Source of the DNA: Pyropia haitanensis
Taxonomy: Eukaryota; Rhodophyta; Bangiophyceae; Bangiales; Bangiaceae
Direction of reading: 5' to 3'
Length of the DNA stretch: 64,000 bases
Assembly: GCA_008729055.1 (NCBI GenBank)
Contig: SDUX01000007.1
Location: forward strand, 5,129,409-5,193,408
This document shows, in pieces, positions 22,153 through 32,959 of the stretch. A program made the position numbers and the translations under genes. The notes under the pieces were generated by a model. That model ran no database searches and was not told the origin of the DNA. It saw nothing but the letters and a program-made list of their open reading frames with translations. Position 1 is the stretch's first letter. Each line of letters starts with the position of its first letter.

Positions 22153-25100
22153 GGCGGCGTCGGGGGGGGGGGGCCAGACGCCCGCGCCGTGCCTCTGGGG
22201 GTACACCCGCCGAGGGGGTGGACCGGCGGTGGTGGTAGCGGCTACCCGCAAGCGCGCGTCAGAAGGGATGGCTCCTCTTGAAGAACCACGCCGGCCGGGC
22301 GCGGTCGACCGCTGCCGCGGCGGCGCACGACAACAGGGGGGAGAAGGGCGGCGGCGCACACACGACAACCGCCGTCACGGCACAGGGCGAGCGCAGCAGG
22401 TGACGGTACCCCGCGGAGATGAAACGGCGGTGGTGTCACCGCCAGCAGCCGCCCCACACCGCCACGCACGCAGCCTCATATACACCTCCGCGGTACGCCC
22501 AGCCGGCTGTTGCCGCGGCCGCCGTACCCCCCCCCATCCCCTGTGCGCTCGCGCAGCAGCAGCACCCGCCGCGCGGGCGTCTGCACGGGGTCCCCTGCCG
22601 CGGCGCGCCCCACCCGACGCGCTGGCCGTGGCGGCGGCGCCAGCCGCGGCCGCAGCCCGCCAGCGGCGGCGGCCGCCCAACGAGGTCGCGGCGGCGGTGC
22701 GCAGCCGCTGCCGGCGGCGGGCGCGCACCCGCCACCGGCGGGCCATCGCCTCGCCCCCTCCGCCCCCCCCCCGCGCTCCTCCGCCACCCCGCCCCCCCCC
22801 CCTCAGCACAGCGCTGTCGCCGGGCATGGCATCCCGACGAGGTACAGTTCTCCGACAAGGCACACCCTTGCCCACGCCACCGCAGAGAGCGGCGGCGGGA
22901 GGGGGGGGGCGGCGGGCACAGCAGCAAACAAGGACACACGCCGCGCTGCCCGGCCGGCCGGCGGGCGACACGACGGCAGACGCCGCGCCAACCCCGCACG
23001 GCCGCGTCCCTGACGCGGTCGCGTCACGCCACGGGAAACTGCGCGGGTGGCGCCGCCGCGGCGGCGGCGGCGGCGGCGCGGCAACGACTGCCCCGCCTCC
23101 TCCCCCCCCCAACCCCCTCCCCCCCCCCACAACCTCTTTTCGACAGTCGCTGCCACAGCCGGTGACCACCCTCACGCCGCGTCCACAAGCGGCGCCCCGG
23201 CGGGCGAGTAACCCCCCGTCCACTCCCGCCCCCAAAACGGCCGCTCCAGTCCCCCCCCCCCCCCTCGGTCCCCCTACCGCGCAAGGCCATCATGGCACCC
23301 GTCGCCGTCCCTGTCATCCGCGGCACGAGGCGCGGGCGGGCGTGCGCCGCGCGCCGCCAATCGTCCTACCAACATCCGGACCGCCAGGGCGGCACCCGCC
23401 GCTGCCGCCCGCGGCGCGTGCATGGCCCGTCCTCGTCATGGCCACAGCGGCCGGGGGCGGGGGGGGGTGTCGTCCCCGCCGCCCGGGACGCGCAATCCGT
23501 CTGTCGCGCTCGCGGCGGCCGCGGCGGCGTGCGTGCATAGCCGCTGGCCGCCACGATGGCCGCCGTGGACCCTGTCGCCGCGCGGGGTGGAGCGAGGGGG
23601 GGGGGGGTCTTGTGGGCTGGGGGCGGGGGGAAGGGTTGCCGCGCGCCATCGAGCGCCGTCCTGCTGCGCGATCATCGTCATGCATGACGAGGTGTCTGCT
23701 GTACAAGGCGGCTGTAGCCGCGGCCCAGACTCCTGCAGCTGATCTCAGCCGCGATCTCCAGATTACTGCTGCACATACTGCACTCTGCCCGAGTCCAGCC
23801 AATGTAGTCAAGAAAGATCGCACAAAGCGGGACAATTGTGTGCTGTCATTCAGTGGATTAGCCAATCATTGCGCAATGCTGGCTTGAACTTCTGCATCGC
23901 ACTTTTGCTTGGTCCCGGTACTGTGGATCGTGGGTACTCTGAATTTCTGTACAGTACTGATCCTGCCAGGGTGGCACCCGTGCCCGGAGGGATGACGAGG
24001 ACCGGCCCGCTCGTGACCCCAGCCCGAACCCGCGGCACCCGCCCCCCACCCATCGCCAGCTGCGGCGCACCCCGGCCGACGACCACCGCCACCGCCGTCA
24101 CTGCTGCCGCCGCGCCGCCGGACCTCGACGGCGACCACCCTTACCGCTAGCTTCCGCGAACGACCGCCCTCCCCCCGGCCCTTCTGCCACCCGCCGCCGT
24201 CCGCGGTGGGTCGGCTCGATTGTCCGGCGGCCGCCGTGAGCACCCCACCAGTGCTAGTGCGCGGCGGCGGACAATGCCGATTCATGGTGGTCTTGTGCGT
24301 TAGAGCGGGCACACCGTTGTGCGGTGGAAACCCCTGCAGCACTTCAGAATGAGCACCGAGGGATGCCGGCGACAGACGCACACAGAAGCCTGCCGCTAAC
24401 GTGGCTGTGGGGGGGAAAACACGTGCCACTTACGGTCGGAGGCAATACAAGCTGCTCTCTCTGTCCGCTCTATCGTGTGTTTCGGGAACATGCACGTAAA
24501 GAGCATGAGAAGCATACATACTGAACCAACCTTCTATGTTACTGAAAGAGATGTATAGGCTCTCAATACTGCGGAAGACGGCAACCCATCATCTCTTGAT
24601 CCGTAGAGCAGCCAGCAATGCAACAGGTACAGCCATTCGGCACGCCTCCCTCTTCCCGACTCGTCGAGTCCTTGAACTAAAGCGACCGTTTCATACCTGC
24701 ATTTCTGTGTCCTGCTTTCCCCCAGCCTGTCTCATTGCATACAGTTGAGTACGAGCTCGGCCCTCTACGCCCGTCACCCTACTCGGCGCTGCCCTACCTC
24801 CTTTGGCGTGTTTCCCTTCCCTCCGTTCTTATTGTTCGCCCCCGTCCCTATCCACCTGTTTCTGCCATTGTGCGCGACGACCGGAGCTACCACCCGCGGG
24901 CCGCACTCCGGGCAATCTGCCGCACGTAACGCGCCGTGGTGGTGGCCAGGCGACCCCACACCACCGACGGCGGCATCCAAACAGACGCAGGGGGGGCCTA
25001 CCGCCGCAGACCTCGGTCCACCGCGAGCGCCGGCTACCGCGCTGGCGGGGGCAAGCCGACACGGCCGCGCGCGACGCGCGCCGCCGCGCGGCGGCGTGCG

Positions 25101-25672
25101 CGGCGCGTGGCGGGCCACGACGCGGACCGCTCGGCGGCGCCGCCGCGGCGCGCCACTGTCGGCTGCCGGGCGGGCACCAGCGGCCGGCCCGTCTCGCCGC
25201 CCCGCCGTGCGTGCGCTGACAGCCGTGGCGAGATCCCGCGCGCCACCGCCGCCGTGTCCCGCGCCGACCGATCGCCACGGTGTCGGCCGCTTCCCGCGCC
25301 GCACGCTTGGGCCTGCTGCGCAAGGGCAGGCAGCGCGCGGGGTATCGAAGGATACTCCGCGACTCGGGCGCCATCGTCGTCGGGCGGGGAAGCGAGTCTG
25401 TCCGCATCAGGACATGGACACCGTCCGACCCGCGTACGGCACCCGCTGCCCGGATCCAAGGTTGGATTTCCCTCCCACCGCTACCTGCACCGCCGCGGCG
25501 CTTGCCCCCTCCGGTCCCCCTGTTCCGCACCCCCCCCTTGCCGGTCTCCATGCGGGTCCCCCCCCCCCCCCCCGCCTAACGCCGCTCTCCCACCCTCACC
25601 TCCCCTGCTGCCGGGGGCCCCCGCGCGGCCACGGTTCCGTCCCCTCTCATCCCCCCGACCGCCCCGCCTCCC
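22153..25672. other. Divergent intergenic region with lower-GC islands
   Basis: This 3.5 kb separates the 5' ends of flotillin (-) and the glycosyltransferase-like gene (+) and should hold both promoters. Most is extreme GC with C-runs (22791-22802, 23250-23263). Two patches are clearly lower in GC: about 23690-23980 and 24290-24760. Neither contains a recognisable gene; they may be promoter cores or decayed transposon sequence. Frames crossing this region are low-complexity artefacts. Confidence 0.5.
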
Positions 25673-27652
25673 ATGACCACTCCCCCCTACTCGCGGCTCC
25701 CCGCGGCCGACGAGCCAGTCACCAAGCCATGGCCACCGCTGCCGGCTGCCGCGCCGACCGCCTCGCCGACGGCCGCCACCGCCCCGGCCGTCGCCGCGTG
25801 GAGCAGCTGGCGCCCCAGCCACACCGCCACGGTTGCAGCGGCGGCGGCGGCGGCGGTGGGCGTGGCGGTGGTGGCCGCCGCGGCCGTCACGGCGCCTGGC
25901 AAGGGGGTTCCCCGCGAGTGGGCGAGAGCGTCTGGCCGTGGGGGACCCCCGCCGCCGCTACGCCCATCGCCGCGGCCTGCACCACAGCTCCCCGCGGTGG
26001 GCAGCGGCGGCCAGGCGGGGGCGGACCGCCGTCGCCGCGGGGGGGCTGTGCCGGCGTCCGCGGTGGCGGCGGCGGCAGTGACGTCCGCCGCGCCAACGGC
26101 GGTGGCGGTGGCACCCACGTCGATGGAGGGGGCGGGGGCGGCTGCGGGGGGCGGGGCGGGGGTACGCCGCCCGCCCCCCTCCCCCCCGCCGCCACCTCGC
26201 ACGCGCTACTTTTTCCCACGCTGGGTGGCGGGCTCGCAGCTCAACAACCAGCTGGTGCGGCTGGCGCAGCTGCTCCACGCCACCGCCCTGTCGCGCGGCG
26301 TGCTCGTGCTGCCCCGCGATGACGCGCCGTCGGCGGTGACGGCGTGGCTCGACGGCGCCGCGCTCGAGGCGGCTTCCCCAGCGGGCACCCTCACCACGGA
26401 CGAGTTCCTCGCCACTCCTGAGGGGCGGTCGCTGGTTGCGGCGGGTGCTATTCGCCCGGCCGCTGCCACCGACGGCGGCGGCGGTGGGGGGGGGCTGGAC
26501 ATTGGGGCTGCCGGCGCCGCCGGCACCGTCGCGTTTTATCCAGACTGGTTGGTGACGCGGTGGGAGGATGAGGAGCGGCCGCCGCACAATGGCACGTGTG
26601 CGGCGGCGACGGTGTTTGAGTATGTGGGAGTCGACAGCCTGACGCTGCATCCAGCCGGGAAGGCCGGGGGGGATGGGGGGGAGGTATGGGGAGTGGCGGG
26701 GAGGGAGGCGCCTGTAGAGACCACCCCCGGGGCGGCTGGGGCGGCACGAGGAGGCGAAGATGGCGATACGGCGGCGGCGGCGGTGACCCTGCCGATGGGC
26801 ATCTTTATGTCCACGCCCTGGCACTATTGCGGGCGGCGCGTGGGCGGCTGGGCCGCCGCGTGGCGCGCCATCCGCCCCCACCCGACGCTCGCCGCGGCAG
26901 CCGTGGCGTACGTCGCGGCCTCGGCGGCGCCGCTCGTCGCGGTGCACGTGCGGGACCTAGAGGACTTCCACCTCGGGGCGGTCCTCGACGCTGTCGACGG
27001 CGTCGCCGCCGAGGTGCACCGCGCGCTCCTCGACCGCGCCGCCGCGACGGGCGTCCCGCCGCGCACCGTCCACGTGTCGCACGTTGGCGACGCGCCGGCG
27101 CGGGTGCGCAACGCGCTCGCCGCGCGCCTCGCCGCTGCGGGCGGCTGGCAGGCAGCGGTGGTCGTGGCGGGCTGCGCCCAGCTGCCGGGGTGTGCGCTGC
27201 CGCCGGCGGCGTCGGCGGCCGGCTGCGTCGCGGCCACGTGCGCGACGGCCACGCCAGACCCGGCGGCCGCCTCGCGAGTCGCCGCTTTTTTTGCGTCCCG
27301 TGCGCCGGCCGGCGGCAGCGATGGCGGCGGCGTCGGCGCCGGTACGGGCATGTACGAGATGGCCGTGTGGCTCGCAGCCGACTTCTTTATTGGCGTCCGC
27401 GCGTCGACGATGAGCGTCAACGCGGCGCTGATGCGCGCGGCGGGCGGGCCCGGCGTGGGCGGCGGCGGCCACAGCCGCGTGGCCGACATGCGCGGCTTCC
27501 AGGCATTCGGTCCGTACGGCCCAGGCTGGACACAGCACTACTGGACCAACACGTGGACGACGGCCGTGGCAGAGGCGGCGGGCGGCGGCCGCACAGAGAA
27601 CAGTACCTGGGTGCTGCCGGGGGGGGGGTGGGGGTGCTCGTCCCGGAGATGA
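25673..27652 (+). CDS. Type II membrane glycosyltransferase-like protein (O-fucosyltransferase-like)
   Basis: 659 residues from an ATG at 25673. A short cytosolic N-terminus is followed by one hydrophobic Ala/Val segment (residues 51-74) and a Pro/Gly-rich stem, the layout of Golgi type II transferases. The lumenal domain begins near residue 180 with RWVAGSQLNNQLVRLAQLL, then an Ala-rich helix and VLVLPRD, resembling the G(x)NNQ motif and following beta strand of GDP-fucose O-fucosyltransferases. Further matches to that fold are VAVHVRDLEDF and, near 570, ADFFIGVRASTMSVNAAL, which resembles the motif binding the nucleotide sugar. Exact family and acceptor are unproven. The C-terminus passes a ten-G run at about 27619-27628; after a one-base change the frame would instead end VGVLVPEMTGI at 27663, which looks more natural. 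It converges on the Cys-rich gene 0.3 kb away. Confidence 0.65.
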   Translation: MTTPPYSRLPAADEPVTKPWPPLPAAAPTASPTAATAPAVAAWSSWRPSHTATVAAAAAAAVGVAVVAAAAVTAPGKGVPREWARASGRGGPPPPLRPSPRPAPQLPAVGSGGQAGADRRRRGGAVPASAVAAAAVTSAAPTAVAVAPTSMEGAGAAAGGGAGVRRPPPSPPPPPRTRYFFPRWVAGSQLNNQLVRLAQLLHATALSRGVLVLPRDDAPSAVTAWLDGAALEAASPAGTLTTDEFLATPEGRSLVAAGAIRPAAATDGGGGGGGLDIGAAGAAGTVAFYPDWLVTRWEDEERPPHNGTCAAATVFEYVGVDSLTLHPAGKAGGDGGEVWGVAGREAPVETTPGAAGAARGGEDGDTAAAAVTLPMGIFMSTPWHYCGRRVGGWAAAWRAIRPHPTLAAAAVAYVAASAAPLVAVHVRDLEDFHLGAVLDAVDGVAAEVHRALLDRAAATGVPPRTVHVSHVGDAPARVRNALAARLAAAGGWQAAVVVAGCAQLPGCALPPAASAAGCVAATCATATPDPAAASRVAAFFASRAPAGGSDGGGVGAGTGMYEMAVWLAADFFIGVRASTMSVNAALMRAAGGPGVGGGGHSRVADMRGFQAFGPYGPGWTQHYWTNTWTTAVAEAAGGGRTENSTWVLPGGGWGCSSRR

Positions 27653-27952
27653 CGGGCATCTAAGTACGGCGCTGGCCAAGCCCATTGCAAGCGAAGCCTA
27701 CCACGACGGCAGCCGCACCAAGAAGACAAGGAGGGCAGCTACCAGCCGCTCGGCCTAGCGTTGCGTGGTCAGCGGCGGTGGGTCGTCCGGCGGATCGTGA
27801 CGCCTGGACGGGCTACGGTCGAGGCGGCCCGCTCTACAATGGACTTGGCTGTTTTCAGATTGCGCTGGGACCTCTCTCGTCGCTGAGCAGGGGATGGGGA
27901 GTATGATGCGCTCGTCCCGCTCGCGCTCTCCCCCAGGCACATGGCGCTCGTC
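27653..27952. other. Short convergent 3' region
   Basis: About 300 bases shared between the 3' ends of two converging genes. No gene is seen. It is less GC-rich than its flanks, as expected for 3' untranslated sequence. Confidence 0.5.
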
Positions 27953-30306
27953 TCACGGCGGCGTTCGGCACACCTGCCCCGACGTGGCCGACGTCACAAC
28001 ACACGCGAGGCCATCACCGACGCACAGATCGCCCTCCGACTCGCACGCATCCCCCCGACCACGGCGGCGGCGGCACGCCGGTGCCGCCGCGGGGTCCTCA
28101 ACCTCGGGGTCCACCGTGCACACCCAGCCGCCGCCGCCGTCGGCACAGTCATCGTCGGCCGCACACGGACGGAATGGCAGACGGGACCCCGCCCCTGGGG
28201 GCCCGCCACATCCCACCCCCGCCGACGTGCAGTCCTCATTGACAGTGCCGGGCGCGCGGCACGTGCGGCCCGCCCCCGCGGCGCTCGCGACGCACGCACC
28301 TGGCCCCGCCGCTGACCCGATGCACTGGTTGTCTTCTGTGCACGCGCCACCGGCGGCCACCGCCGCCGCGCAAGTGCCGCCGTTGCACGCCAGGCCAACG
28401 TCACAGCGGCCGTCGGTGGGTCCACACGGGTCCCCGACGATCCGGTCCGTGGTGAGGGCGCACACGCCCGCGGCGGTGCAGCGAGCCGCAAACGCGTCGC
28501 AATTGTCGTTCGGGCGGTCGCACCGTTCGCCCAGACCGCGGGGCACCAAGCACCGCCAGTCGCGCTCACTCGGCCGGTCCGGGACGTAGCGGGTGAGCAC
28601 GCACGTCGTGCCCGCCGCGCACGGCGGCCCCGAGCCGGGCTCGCACCCGCCCCCCCCCGGGATGGTCGTCGCCAAGCACACCCCACCGCGGCACAGCAGG
28701 CCGGCGTCCGCGTCGCACGTATCAAACGCCGTGTCGTTGCACGCCGCGCCTGGCGCGGTCGCCACCACCGCGCACCGCGGGTCGGCGGGGAGCCCCCCTA
28801 CTGCCACGCACGTAGAGCCGTCGCCACCGCAGGGGATCCCCAAGCTGCACTCGTCCCCCTTGACTGCGGTCGCCGCGGCGGCCGGGTCCGTTGCCGCCAG
28901 ACACACCTCCCCGACGCAGAGGGACTGGAGAGAGCGGGAGAAGAAGCCGCACCCGTCCGCGGCGCCCGCCACGCAGGCGCCCCCAACGGGAATGGAGGGC
29001 GTACAAAAAGAGCGGCGGGCGTCGACGGCGGGCCCGTCGGCCGACGCGCACACCGCGCTCTCATCGATGCTGCACGCAATGCCTAGCTCGTCGTCACAGC
29101 GGTCCCCCGTGACGGGCGGGCGGCACACACCGCCGCCCGACGGGCACGGCCGGCCCTCCCCGCACAGCACCCCCGTCGCCACGTCGGCACAGACGGTGCC
29201 AAACGTGCACGCGGTGCCGACGGCGCCGCACGCTCCGCCGCGTGGCACGTCCGCCACACAGACGGTGGGGAAGGCGTCGCCAGAGGGGGAGACGAGCTGC
29301 GAGCACCGCAGGGGGGGGTTGCACGTGCCAAAGGCGCGGCACGCGCCGCCGGCCGAGCCAACCGGTGTGCCAGGGCGAGGGGTAGGGGGCGGCAGCAACG
29401 ACAGGGCTCCGCTGTCAGAGGGGGAGGGAGAGGGGCAGGGGCTGGGGGAGGAGGAGGGAGGCACGCGCGCGGGGGTGCCACGTTCGACCGGGAGGGGCGG
29501 GGGGAGGATGCCCGCCGGTGGCCGCGGTGGCCGCGACGTCTCCGCGAGCTCTGGGGAAGGAGTGGCCGACGGGACTCGTGGACGGGGCGATGGGCGCCGG
29601 GAGGCGGGGAGCGACGCGAAAGCCGTGCCGTTGGGGCAGGGGGTGGGCTTGGTGGCCGCACCGCCACCTCCGCGGCCACCATTGCCGCCATCACCGCCGC
29701 CGCCGCTGCCGCCACCGCCACCGCCGCCGCCACCACCGAGATCACTATCGCCGCCGCCACTGCCGCCGCCCCCGCCGCCACCACTGCCACCGCCGCCGCC
29801 GCCACCGCCGCCACTTCCGCCCCCGCCGCCGCCGCGGTCGCCATAAACCGGCGCGGCCGTCGGGCGCGGCGGCGCTGGGGTGGCAACCCGACTCGGGCGG
29901 GGCGTCACCAAACGCCCCTTGCGGCCGCGCTTCCCCCCCCCCCCGCCGGCTCCCCCCCCCCCTCCCCCCTCGTGCCCCCGTGCTCACGACACGGCTCGCT
30001 CGACCCCGATTCGTAGTCGGCGAGTCGGCGTGGCGGCGTCCGTGCGGCGGTGCCTACCGCCGACGCACCCGTCGGAGCCGCCATGTCGCTACCGCCGCCG
30101 CCTCCTCCGCCGCCACCACCGCCGCCACCGCCGCCGCCGCGCACGGAGCCGGGCGGCACTGCCATTGCAGCGGCAGCGGCAACACCCCCACCGGCGGCGG
30201 CGGCGGCCACCACCACCGCCGCCGCCACGGTAGCGGCGGCGAGGGCGGCGAGTGGCGGTCGCCACCGCCGCGGCCGCCGCGACGGCGCTCCCCGTTGGAG
30301 CACCAT
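27953..30306 (-). CDS. Large secreted or surface Cys-rich modular protein (2 exons)
   Basis: Exon 1 is 30306-29988 and exon 2 is 29874-27953, joined in phase through a 113-base intron (donor TGTC|GTGAGC, acceptor CACCCCAG|CG) to give 746 residues. Residues about 17-48 are a strongly hydrophobic Ala/Val/Leu segment after a basic start: signal peptide or N-terminal anchor. Then come a Gly-rich part, a long Gly-Ser repeat linker, a Pro/Ser-rich stretch and, from about residue 290 to the end, repeated Cys modules of the general form CxxGxxCxxxxxCxxGLxC (for example CNDTAFDTCDADAGLLCRG and CDRPNDNCDAFAARC). Regular cysteines imply disulphide-stapled extracellular modules comparable to short Cys-rich repeats of many secreted proteins; no named family is certain. 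A role in wall or matrix is inference. Its 5' end is 1.3 kb from the ALKBH6-like gene. Confidence 0.8.
29658..29842. repeat. CCG/CCA-type trinucleotide repeat coding for the Gly-Ser linker
   Basis: Imperfect trinucleotide repeats within exon 2 of the Cys-rich gene. On the coding (minus) strand they read Gly runs interrupted by single Ser or Asp, a flexible linker between the N-terminal anchor and the Cys modules. Length is likely to vary between strains. Confidence 0.7.
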
Positions 30307-31603
30307 GGACTTGGTGTCTTGTAGGGGGGGGGGGCGGGGGGTGGGAGACCGGCGGCCTTCGAGGTGGTCACGCGGCGGCTTGGGGAAGGGAAGGGTGGGA
30401 CAGGGTGCCCGGAGAGAAAGGGGGGGATGAAGGAAGCGCCGCGGCCGCCGCCACGCGATGCGGCTGCCGAGGGGGGTGCCGCCGCCGTTGTGCGGCGGCG
30501 ATGATGTAGGGCGACGGGCGCGGCGGGCGACCCGCCGCGCGGCAGCCCGCCGTCGTCCCCGTGACGCCCCCACTGCTGCTGCCAAGTGCTGTCGCCACCG
30601 GCACCGGCGCCAGCACGCCAGACCATGCCACACTCCACGTCCCCGCCGCCGCTATCGCCGTCGCCACCGCCGTCGTCTCCCCACATGGGCCACCAGTGGC
30701 AAGAACCCCGCCGCGTCGCCCGCCCCCCCCCCCCCCTCCCCCAGAGCCGCACGCCCAGTGTCAAGCCCACCCTCCCCGGCGGCGGCGCACGCGCACACAC
30801 ACGCCGCGGCCGCCACCACCGGCAGGCTGCTGCTGTCAAGGAGCAGCGTGGCGCAACCGCCGCTCCGTCCGACCGCGGGGTTGCTCCGCTCCCCCGCGGC
30901 CTCGTGCCTGTCAAGGAATGGGCGGCGCGGGGAACCGGCGTGGCGGTCGGCGGCGGCGGCGGCGGCGGCGGCTGTCAGGACCGTCCCTCCCAATGGGCAT
31001 GGGCGCCCGGCTGCCGGGCGACCGGCGGCCAGGCGGCGCGCGCCGCACCGGCCACCGCGCTCGGCGCAACCGTCGGACGCGCCGGCTCCCTGCGCGGGAG
31101 CAGAGCCCACCACGCGGGGGTCTGACACGCACGGGCGGCGGGTCGGGCAGGCGGCCGACCGGCAACGCGACGGTGCGCCGCGGTGCGTGGCGGGCTCGGC
31201 TGTCGCGTTCCTGGTGGGCGCGGGGCGGCGATGGAGGCACGAGGCCGGCAGAGCCGCCGCCGCGTCCGTCGTCTGCCCGTCGAGAGCCCGGTGGACGCGC
31301 CACCGTGGCGGCTGCCCGCCACCAAGTACGAAGGGATTGGGATGGGAGTTGCGACGGAAACTTAGGTCCGACGCATTACAGCATCGTCACGGCCGCCGCC
31401 GTGACGCGAACTGCCTGCACCTTCACCTTGACGCGAGCTGCTTGCGCCTGGCGCACGACGCCAGCGAGACAGCACTGCGACGGGAAGAAGACACGCGGGC
31501 CGCTCGTCAGCACCAGCGCCGCGCGTCTGCTTTTTTTTTTTTTTTGCCAGGAACACCTCTGCCTCTGTTTTCCCCCTTCCCGTGACGCTCGGCCGGCGGC
31601 GTC
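30307..31603. other. Divergent promoter region, extreme GC
   Basis: This 1.3 kb separates the 5' ends of the Cys-rich gene (-) and the ALKBH6-like gene (+). It contains C-runs (30723-30738) and a 15-base T-run at 31531-31545, less than 65 bases before the ALKBH6-like ATG. Long frames here have no domain content. Confidence 0.5.
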
Positions 31604-32496
31604 ATGTCGGCTTCCTCGGTTGGCGCTGCCAGCCAGGCGGCGGCGGCGGGCGCTATCGCCGTCGACGGCCGGGATGGCACTTCTGCCTCTTTGGTCACCG
31701 CCGCCGCCCCCACCCGCCCCCCTCCCCCTCCCTCCCCCTCTTCACCGGCGTTGGTGTTCCCCCCCCTACCTCCGTCGGCGGTGCGGACGCCTCTCCCCGG
31801 CGTCACGATCCACCCCGACTACCTCTCCCCCACCGAGGCGGCCGCGCTCGTCGCCTCCCTCGCCGCCCTCCCCCCCCGCGCCTGGCGCGCCACGTCTGGG
31901 CGGCGGGTGATGAACGTCGGGGGCCTCCCCCACGCGCGTGGTCTGCTGCCAATGCCCCTCCCCCGGTGGCTGACGGCGGCGCCCGTGTGGGCGCGCCTCG
32001 CGGCCGACTTTTTCCCGCCCGCCGCGCCGCCCAACCACGTGCTCGTCAATGGGTACGCGCGGGGGGCGGGATCCTCCCGCACGCCGACGGGCCCGTCTAC
32101 GCCCCGCGGGCGGTCATCCTGTCGCTGGGTGTGGGTGTCACGATGGATTACTGGCGCGAGGCGGGCCTCATTGCGGGGGGCGGTGACGGCGGTGACGGCG
32201 GCAGCGGCGGCGGCGGCGGCGGCGGCGGCGACGCGGACAGCGGCGGCGTCGGTGGAGGCGAGCAGCCGCTACCCGACGGCGACACGAGCATGCGCCGCCG
32301 CCGCGTTGGGGGCGTGCGCATGGAGCACGGCAGCGTGCTTGTCATGGAGGGGGAGGCGTACACGGACATGCTGCACGGCATTGAAGAGGTGGAAGGCGGG
32401 GGGGGGGCGGCCGACGACGAGCCGGTGCGCTACTCGCTGACCGTCCGGCGCGTGCCGCGGACGTTGAAGCCGGGCATCCGCCTATTCAACCGGTAG
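31604..32496 (+). CDS. ALKBH6-like Fe(II)/2-oxoglutarate dioxygenase, frame broken at a G-run
   Basis: The first part (31604 to about 32055) ends its homology in NHVLVNGYARG. The second part continues in another frame with GGGILPHADGPVY through SLTVRRVPR to the stop at 32494-32496. Together they match the AlkB-homologue 6 core order: HVLVN(x)Y, then the Fe-binding HxD (His 32080-32082, Asp 32086-32088), then ISLG-like, then the distal His in MLHGI (32374-32376), then the 2-oxoglutarate-binding Arg in LTVRRV (32446-32451). The break lies in the run CGGGGGGCGGG at about 32060-32070; one missing G would restore the frame. An intron cannot explain it, as there is no room and no AG. The fold oxidatively removes alkyl groups using Fe(II), 2-oxoglutarate and O2; the ALKBH6 substrate is uncertain. 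A Gly/Asp-rich insert lies in the catalytic half. Confidence 0.85.
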
Positions 32497-32959
32497 AGGG
32501 GGCGCAAAGACGGCGCTGTGACCGGTGTGTTTGGGCGACCGTCTGGGGGCACGCACCGCGCCGCTGCCGCTGCTGTGAAGCAAGCGGTCGCTATGAGCGT
32601 GGAGTCGTCCGGTACGGTGGCAGCCGGCCTCGCTCTCTGCTGGCGTCGTACGCCAGGTGGATGCGGCCGCGGCACTGCAGCGTGGGCTGCGCATGGAACG
32701 GCGGAGTAGCCATCGGCAATGCCGGGTGGGAGCAGAGCAGACGGGCGTCGAGTGGCTGCCGCCGCCACCGTTGAGTCGTGTTGCTACCTGTACAGTGATG
32801 GTTTACTCACGCTACCCTGTGGCCGTCGCTGGTCAGGCCTCCGGACCCGCGTGACGGCGGCCAAGCTTATCCACACGCCCGCACCACTCTCGCCCCCGCA
32901 GCTGCCCACGGTGCGCCACGCGCGCGGCGGCGCCGCCTTCACTTCGCCCCCCTTCCACA
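32497..32959. other. Convergent 3' region between ALKBH6-like and PB1 genes
   Basis: About 460 bases shared by the two gene 3' ends. No open frame of note, and no repeats. Confidence 0.5.

Noticed and set aside
24745..26322. 525-residue plus-strand frame overlapping the glycosyltransferase-like gene
   Set aside because: Overlaps a better-supported frame, is Arg/Pro/Gly-rich and has no recognisable domain.
32050..32075. Intron as the explanation for the ALKBH6-like frame change
   Set aside because: The two homologous parts abut within a few bases and there is no GT-AG pair between them.
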